In this document: positions 17,573 through 21,943 of the stretch, one piece after another
Layout: every line of letters starts with the position of its first letter
How positions within the stretch are numbered: the stretch's first letter is position 1
From: Hofstenia miamia
Lineage: Eukaryota; Xenacoelomorpha; Acoela
Length of the DNA: 21,943 nucleotides
Assembly (NCBI GenBank): GCA_004352715.1
Contig: SCFE01000016.1
Location: 2,013,676-2,035,618 of the forward strand
Direction: 5' to 3'
The notes under the pieces: generated by a model
Told to the model about the DNA's origin: nothing
Databases searched by the model: none
What the model saw: the letters and a program-made list of their open reading frames with translations, nothing else
Translations under genes and position numbers: made by a program

Positions 17573-18440
17573 TTTGGGGTGACCAGAAAGTAATGAGCCC
17601 ACTTAAAGATATCTGCTACTTTTTTAAAGTATAGTCTGATTTTGACATGGAACAAAATTTTATTATCTAAGGCTCAAAATTGAAAAAAATTACAGTGAAA
17701 TATGATGTGTTTTGAGAATTACAAAATTTTGAAAAATCATGATTAATGCTTATGCAACCAACAAAAAATTAGTACGTATCACACACGTATTCACCATCAT
17801 TGTCAATGACGGCTGGACAATAGTAAAAAAGGAGACGGATTTGTTTAAGAAATTGATCCTATGGAATTGAATGGAAAGCAATTTTGATAGTTTCCTCGAT
17901 TTCCATGTGGGAAGCGTAGGTCACAATTCCCAGGCGTTTCTTCAACTCCCTGAACAGCCATCTGTTGCACAATTTGAAGTCTGGTCTGTACGGTGACTGA
18001 ACAACCATGGAAACTCCACGATCTTGGAAAAACTTCTTGGTGCCATTTGAAGTGTGAGCACGTGCGTTGTCGTGCTGCCAATGAAGGCATTTCAGATTTG
18101 TTGAATTTTTGCAAAGAACAAGCTACTTGTCAAATGTGTTCCGATAGATTTCCCACCTCTCACTCTGTTAGACAATAAAAGCGATAGCAGCACGTCTCTG
18201 TACTCATGACTCCTTTAAAATGAACAATTTGTTCAATCTCGTTTAAATTTGAATTCACTGCGTCTATAATTGTCAAATGATATCTAAAGCTGAAAGTGGC
18301 GTTAGACTAATCAGAATTTAATGAAATATTGCATGGAACATTATGAGTATTACTTCTTACAACCTCTAAAGTTTCCAGAGAAACAAAAGAAAGTTACTTT
18401 AGTTAGAACGAAAGGCTCATTACTTTTTGGTTACCCTAAA
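17573..18440 (-). mobile_element. Defective mariner element, 868 bp
   Basis: TA duplications at 17571-17572 and 18441-18442 flank inverted ends of about 27 bp. The left reads TTTGGGGTGACCAG, then AAAGTAATGAGCC; the reverse complement of the right reads TTTAGGGTAACCAA, then AAAGTAATGAGCC, with four differences. A mariner-type transposase remnant lies inside on the minus strand. Full mariners are about 1.3 kb, so roughly a third is missing, and the transposase is broken. It sits inside a TAF12 intron in the same orientation as the gene. Confidence 0.92.
17769..18080 (-). pseudogene. mariner transposase C-terminal remnant
   Basis: The frame reads WQHDNARAHTSNGTKKFF, then SPYRPDFKLCNRWLFRELKK, then SIP, a TAG stop at 17859-17861, DQFLKQIRLLFYYCPAVIDN and DGEYV to TAA at 17769-17771. 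HDNARAH carries the second catalytic Asp of the DDD triad. In SPY-x-PDF-x-LC-N-RWLF the third catalytic Asp expected after LC is Asn, which should abolish activity even without the stop. Upstream sequence to about 18230 is frameshifted and lacks the DNA-binding domain and first catalytic Asp. A pseudogene beyond doubt; the 17845-18114 and 17993-18178 open frames are shadows. Confidence 0.9.
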
Positions 18441-18593
18441 TATAAGCACTGTATGCTGCAACAGGCACTGCTTCAATAAATTTAATTGAATATTAAGAAT
18501 AAAAACAATAGTTGTCATTATAAGCAACTGTGTAGTCTAGGAGAAATGAGAGATTTTTATGTAAATAGAATAAAATCCGATGAAGATACTTAC

Positions 18594-18774
18594 TTCACAA
18601 GTTGATTTAGTCTCTTTTTATCTAAAGGCTCCTTACGAGAAGGAGTTGTAGCAGAGGAAGGAGCAGCGGTTGCAACATTTGTCACTTTGTTCAGCATTGT
18701 AGGAGCAACTGAAATTGCAGGCGCAATGGGTCGTGGTTGTGGTGTTGCAATAGGTCGCAGCTGTGGTTTTGTAA
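18594..18774 (-). CDS. TAF12: TAF12, exon upstream of the histone fold
   Basis: This 181-nt exon runs from a CATTTAG acceptor (ending 18775) to a GTAAGTATC donor at 18593, phase 1 in and phase 2 out. It encodes a Pro/Ala/Thr-rich linker (TKPQLRPIATPQPRPIAPAI, SVAPTMLNKVTNVATAAPS, SATTPSRKEP) and then LDKKRLNQLVK, the first helix of the histone-fold domain (human TKKKLQDLVR). The junction gives QLVKETDP, as in LVREVDP of other animals. The exon opens with two bases of a split codon, so at least one further 5' exon should supply the start; the internal ATG within VAPTML is unlikely to be it. No convincing first exon was found up to 19731. Confidence 0.88.
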
Positions 18775-19731
18775 CTAAATGGGTATCTTGAACAAGGTGA
18801 TATTTTTCAAAAATAAATGACCTTATTCAATTTACTTAAAAACATTTTAAAAATAAACAAGAGTTGTGCCAAACATTTTATTAATTAGAAATAGTAATTG
18901 AATGTAACGAATTGAAGCGAAAATTACTTTATGATTTCTGTAGACAAATTACAAGTCAATGAAACAATCTACAAGCATATAAACTTAGCACCAATGCATA
19001 GACCAAATTATATGCGGACATTATACTTTGAAAAGCATTTCAAACAATAATCCAACATATGAATTGAAAAAATTCAAATAAGACACAAAACACATGTGAA
19101 TTAGGTTAATCTCAAAAATTCGATGTTCGTAAAAAATTTTTTATTATTTACAAATACGTACATGGTTAGAGTAAAAAATCAATACATGGCGAAATTATCA
19201 TCAGCGAATTATTTTTTTCTATCTGCTATTTTTTTGACATTAATTTGTTTTTTTAATTGATTGTTGTAGTAGCTTGGCCTTGATATTTGTTGTTTCTCGG
19301 TGTTCGCTTAGCTTTTTGATTGTCTCGCACATAGTATTTTTACATATTTGAAAACATATACAACGTGATTAGCTCCTGAAATTACAATAAAGCTATTGAA
19401 GGTTTAATCGATAGTTTCGCATACACTGCCTCTAGAAGGTGTTTGGTAGTTTGATTTTTCAAAGGAATTTTTAAAACGACTACCACTTCAATAGGGTTGC
19501 AGTCAAAAACATAACTTGACACTTTCGGTCAACATGCAGGGTAAACGTTAATCATTGTAAAAAGCATGCGGAACAGCCGAAGTACAGTGTTTAAAAGCAC
19601 ATTTTATAGCTAGTGCACTTTTATTTTCACTGCTGCAATTTTTTCAGTTATTACCACAGCAAAGTATCGATAGAGTATGAATCACGTCAGAACAATGAAA
19701 AATCTATACTTAATAACAGTTTATTGTGATT
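18775..19731. other. Region 5' of the TAF12 exons, gene start not located
   Basis: This should contain the missing 5' exon and possibly the promoter of TAF12. One 30-codon minus-strand frame near 19244-19340 reads MCETIKKLSEHRETTNIKAK, then LLQQSIKKTN and a stop; it is coil-like but cannot be tied to TAF12. The rest is AT-rich without transposon ends. Confidence 0.45.
19665..19672. promoter_or_regulatory. TATCGATA motif, possible DRE-type promoter element
   Basis: The palindrome TATCGATA equals the DRE/DREF site known from promoters of insect housekeeping genes. A second partial copy, ATCGATA, lies at 19407-19413. The location upstream of TAF12 fits a promoter, but the organism may not use DREF, and an 8-mer of this composition can occur by chance. 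Confidence 0.25.
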
Positions 19732-19749
19732 TTAACCCTTTAGGGCTTG

Positions 19750-19769
19750 GTGGTACATATATGTACCAC
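19750..19769. repeat. 20-bp palindrome copy 1, left end of the piggyBac derivative
   Basis: GTGGTACATATATGTACCAC is a perfect palindrome, lying 14 bp inside the left terminus. Identical copies are at 20093-20112 and 20703-20722. Confidence 0.95.
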
Positions 19770-19822
19770 CTTTCTAATATGTCGTATATATTATTATTTA
19801 TTTGTTTTCATGAAAGTTTTTT

Positions 19823-19825
<3 letters not shown>

Positions 19826-19869
<44 letters not shown>
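19826..19869. repeat. (TA)22 microsatellite
   Basis: Uninterrupted TA dinucleotides inside the piggyBac derivative. The plus-strand open frame spanning it (19677-20012) is created by this run and is not a gene. Confidence 0.95.
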
Positions 19870-19871
<2 letters not shown>

Positions 19872-20092
19872 ACTCTTATACTACCAATATATGCTATTTT
19901 TCAAGTAACATTTGTTTTACTATGTGATTTACAAAAGTCTTTTCCACGGTCGAATTTTTGGAAAAATTTTTTTATCCACGAAAACTTTTTGAAATTTAAA
20001 TTTCCCCTATAAAATGTTTTTATTTAAGGTCTTAACTACATTTTGGATATTTTGTTTAGTATATATAACTTTATATTTGCATTTTATATGGG

Positions 20093-20112
20093 GTGGTACA
20101 TATATGTACCAC
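20093..20112. repeat. 20-bp palindrome copy 2, middle of the piggyBac derivative
   Basis: Identical to copies 1 and 3. A degraded relative, GGTAGGTATGTACCTAATG, lies at about 20284-20302. Confidence 0.95.
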
Positions 20113-20385
20113 TATGTCCATTTTTGAATATGCAGTTCTGATTTCATATTTTGTATATTAGATACATATTTGATGATGAACCTTACTAGGTATATAATTA
20201 ATATGTCCTATTTTGTTAGATTTTTGTATAATTTTTTATGAAATGGTTGTTGTAAATGTTTTTTGAATTTATCAAATAGGTTGGTAGGTATGTACCTAAT
20301 GTATAAAGTTGGCTACACAAAATCTGAAAACTTATATATAATTTTTTATTTTAATCTAGGCTACTGCAATTCCATTTAGATAAAT

Positions 20386-20595
20386 TTGGATAGATTAGCA
20401 AAATTTTTGGAGATATTCATAGTTACCTACTCTATGAGTGTTATGCATTTTGATGATGGAAGACGTTTAAGATGTGGATTTTGCTCTACAAAGACCAATG
20501 ATCGAAGAACAAAGACAAAGTGCACCACTTGTGATGTCCATTTATGCACCAATGAGCGAAATTGTTTTTTTAAATATCATCAAACACAACAATGA
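20386..20595 (+). pseudogene. piggyBac transposase C-terminal cysteine-rich domain
   Basis: The end of an open frame reads GRRLRCGFCSTKTNDRRTKT, then KCTTCDVHLCTNERNCFFKY and HQTQQ, with TGA at 20593-20595. This matches the zinc-binding tail of piggyBac transposases: RC-x-x-C, C-x-x-C, then LC and NC-F-x-x-H (two-zinc cross-brace). In full transposases this domain binds subterminal DNA near the transposon end. The DDD catalytic core that should precede it is absent, and upstream sequence in frame (RLAKFLEIFIVTYSM) does not match the family. The ATG within SVMHFDDG could start a 50-residue stand-alone domain; expression is unknown. Confidence 0.85.
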
Positions 20596-20702
20596 TTGAC
20601 TTATAATTTCTTTGTGTGAATATTGTCTAATTTCTTTGTTTAAATATATTTATAAATATGCTATTTTTATATCTGTCGTTTTTACAATTACCCTAAGGCA
20701 TA

Positions 20703-20722
20703 GTGGTACATATATGTACCAC
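20703..20722. repeat. 20-bp palindrome copy 3, right part of the piggyBac derivative
   Basis: Third identical copy, 130 bp inside the right terminus. The three copies are spaced about 343 and 610 bp apart. Confidence 0.95.
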
Positions 20723-20865
20723 CCCGCAATTTTGCTGCTTAATAAAGATAAATATTTTTTGAAGATTTAATATCTTAGTTTGACCTATTTTATCATAAAA
20801 AACGTAAAAGGTGAGTAAAATACACAGAAATAAAAGTGTGTGCCCTAAAGGGTTAAAGTGTGCGC

Positions 20866-20866
<1 letters not shown>

Positions 20867-20902
<36 letters not shown>
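20867..20902. repeat. (TAA)n microsatellite 1
   Basis: About 12 TAA units directly after the piggyBac derivative; the first of three such arrays in 700 bp. Confidence 0.95.
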
Positions 20903-20904
<2 letters not shown>

Positions 20905-20910
20905 AATTGG

Positions 20911-20990
20911 GTCCGCTCTGTACTATGGTAAATTCGAATTTGGTGTACAGAGCGGACACTTGAAATAATTTACCATAGTACAGAGCGGAC
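20911..20990. repeat. Hairpin with 24-bp perfect arms (GCGGAC family)
   Basis: The left arm at 20911-20934 (GTCCGCTCTGTACTATGG plus TAAATT) is the exact reverse complement of the right arm at 20967-20990. The 32-nt loop contains a third copy of GTACAGAGCGGAC (20945-20957). More degenerate copies follow: TACAAAGCGGACC near 21144, TACAAAACGGACC near 21176 and AAACCGGACC near 21200. Confidence 0.9.
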
Positions 20991-21225
20991 ACCCCCTTTT
21001 TCTCCATGAATATTTACAAGATGAGGCCGAAACTCAAGTATGTCAATAAGCAAACCAAAATCTTCCATATGCCAAAGTTTCCCTTAATTTTTGCAAGATT
21101 TATTACGAAATGAAATTTACCTTTAAAATTAGTATGGGAAAAATACAAAGCGGACCCAATAATTATGCAAAATTGTACAAAACGGACCGAATTATTAAAA
21201 AACCGGACCTAGGGGAAAAAATAAC
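20991..21225 (+). repeat. Unassigned repeat segment ending in a TAA array
   Basis: Contains the degenerate GCGGAC copies listed for the hairpin and runs into AACAATAATAAT. A unique segment ending in a short tandem TAA tail is typical of the 3' end of some non-LTR elements, so this may be the 3' untranslated region of one. No coding sequence is recognised; frames at 21110-21360 are created by the repeats. Confidence 0.4.

Positions 21226-21256
<31 letters not shown>
21226..21256. repeat. (TAA)n microsatellite 2
   Basis: About 10 TAA units. It is followed by 214 bp of AT-rich sequence (21257-21470) without recognised features. Confidence 0.95.
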
Positions 21257-21469
21257 GTCAGAGCAAATTTATTGCGCATTATATGTATACAATATCTACA
21301 AACTAACACATGACAAAAGAAAATAAACATGAACAAATTACTACAAATTAATATGTACAATATATAATAATATAGTCAATGTTTGAGTGGATGTTTGTGT
21401 AGGTGCTCAATGTTGAATGTATGTTTCAAATGCATGAAGTGTATTACCGTCCCCTAATGTATACTGTTT

Positions 21470-21546
<77 letters not shown>
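21470..21546. repeat. (TAA)n microsatellite 3
   Basis: About 25 TAA units, the longest array, directly abutting the reverse-transcriptase fragment. Confidence 0.95.
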
Positions 21547-21549
<3 letters not shown>

Positions 21550-21551
21550 TA

Positions 21552-21943
21552 GAAACTGCAAGAGGAGAGCGAACGCAGAGATTAGTTGCAGAAGCTGAGA
21601 AACTAAGAAAATATAGGGCAAGAGCAAAGCAAGCAAGAGACAACATAAAGTTTGAGGCCCAAGAAGGACGATTCTACAAAGAACTAGATGCAGGAGAAAA
21701 GGCTACAGCTAGAGCAGGCGAGGATGCAGTAAGGGTCTGGGAGAATATATGGGGAAGTGTGGGACCAGAGATAGAGAGTGTGCAGATGCAGATGGAATTC
21801 AGGCAAGAAGAAGAAGTAATCACAACTGCAAAGCTGAAGGAGGCTCTACAGAATAGGAAGAACTGGAAGGCGCCAGGCAGAGATGAGGTACATGGGTATT
21901 GGCTGAAGAAGTTCACAGGGGTTCATGAGAGACTAGCAGTAGC
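21552..21943 (+). CDS. Non-LTR retrotransposon polyprotein fragment, N-terminal to the reverse transcriptase
   Basis: The frame is open from the end of the TAA array to the window edge, about 130 codons with no stop. It reads ETARGERTQRLVAEAEKLRK and a basic coil, then FYKELDAGE, VRVWENIWGSVGPEIE, KLKEALQNRKNWKAPGRDEV and HGYWLKKFTGVHERLAV. FWENIW followed by NWKAPGPD and H-x-YWLKKLT-x-LHERLA is a recurrent signature of non-LTR retrotransposon polyproteins of the R2/NeSL-like type, just before the polymerase core. Here the usual GPD is GRD. Base composition is clearly richer in GC than its surroundings and there are no disabling mutations, suggesting a recent insertion. The minus-strand open frame over the same bases is a shadow. 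Clade assignment is tentative; the rest lies outside the window. Confidence 0.75.

Larger units (their letters stand above)
17275..18593 (-). other. TAF12 intron interrupted by a mariner element
   Basis: Bounded by GTAAGTATC (donor at 18593) and ATTTAG (acceptor at 17275). It contains a complete-ended but internally deleted mariner at 17573-18440. The remainder is AT-rich with nothing recognised. Confidence 0.85.
19736..20852 (+). mobile_element. piggyBac-type derivative, 1117 bp
   Basis: TTAA at 19732-19735 and 20853-20856 flank perfect terminal repeats CCCTTTAGGGC and GCCCTAAAGGG. Three copies of a 20-bp palindrome lie at the left end, middle and right end. The only surviving coding part is the C-terminal cysteine-rich domain at 20386-20595. 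A (TA)n run at 19826-19869 is part of the interior. The catalytic domain is missing, so movement would need a transposase from elsewhere. The ends differ from the 3315-3813 element, so two piggyBac families are present in the window. Confidence 0.93.

Noticed and set aside
19677-20012. Plus-strand 111-codon open frame
   Set aside because: Generated by the TA microsatellite inside the piggyBac derivative; no family features.
21407-21646. Minus-strand frame with a long isoleucine run
   Set aside because: Product of the TAA microsatellite read on the opposite strand.

Overview
The window looks like nuclear DNA from an invertebrate animal. It is strongly AT-rich, its genes are split into short exons by long GT-AG introns, and it is full of degraded eukaryotic transposons (mariner, hAT, piggyBac, Penelope-like and LINE-type). 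The species cannot be named from the sequence alone. No bacterial-type operons, CRISPR arrays, rRNA or tRNA genes were seen.

Two conserved genes can be pieced together exon by exon, both on the minus strand, with matching splice phases at every junction. The first (4550 down to 314) is a four-exon Nudix hydrolase of the NUDT7/NUDT8 coenzyme A diphosphatase type. The second (18774 down to 13514) is TAF12, the histone-fold subunit of TFIID and SAGA. Its three visible exons cover the end of the N-terminal region, the whole histone fold and the conserved C-terminus; the 5' end was not found. A smaller two-exon gene model (7848 down to 6702, also minus) predicts an unrecognised 63-residue helical protein.

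The rest is a mobile-element landscape. From left to right: a 499-bp piggyBac derivative in a NUDT8-like intron (3315-3813); a hAT derivative with an 8-bp target duplication (5957-6408); an element with 256-bp terminal inverted repeats around a 1000-N gap (8155-9972), inserted in a Penelope-type GIY-YIG remnant; three LINE fragments in tandem (10.3-12.5 kb); a hAT miniature element (15284-15575) and a 130-bp inverted repeat pair inside the largest TAF12 intron; a defective mariner in another TAF12 intron (17573-18440); a 1.1-kb piggyBac derivative with three copies of a 20-bp palindrome (19736-20852); and a TAA-repeat-rich segment leading into an intact-looking reverse-transcriptase polyprotein fragment at the right edge.

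The most intriguing object is the gap-containing element. Its 98%-identical long inverted repeats start 5'-AGTAGTAG, it is flanked by AATATT on both sides, and removing it restores the reading frame of the gene it interrupts. A 6-bp duplication, long inverted repeats and an AG start fit a Maverick/Polinton whose interior is hidden by the gap. This is an inference and needs the gap to be closed.
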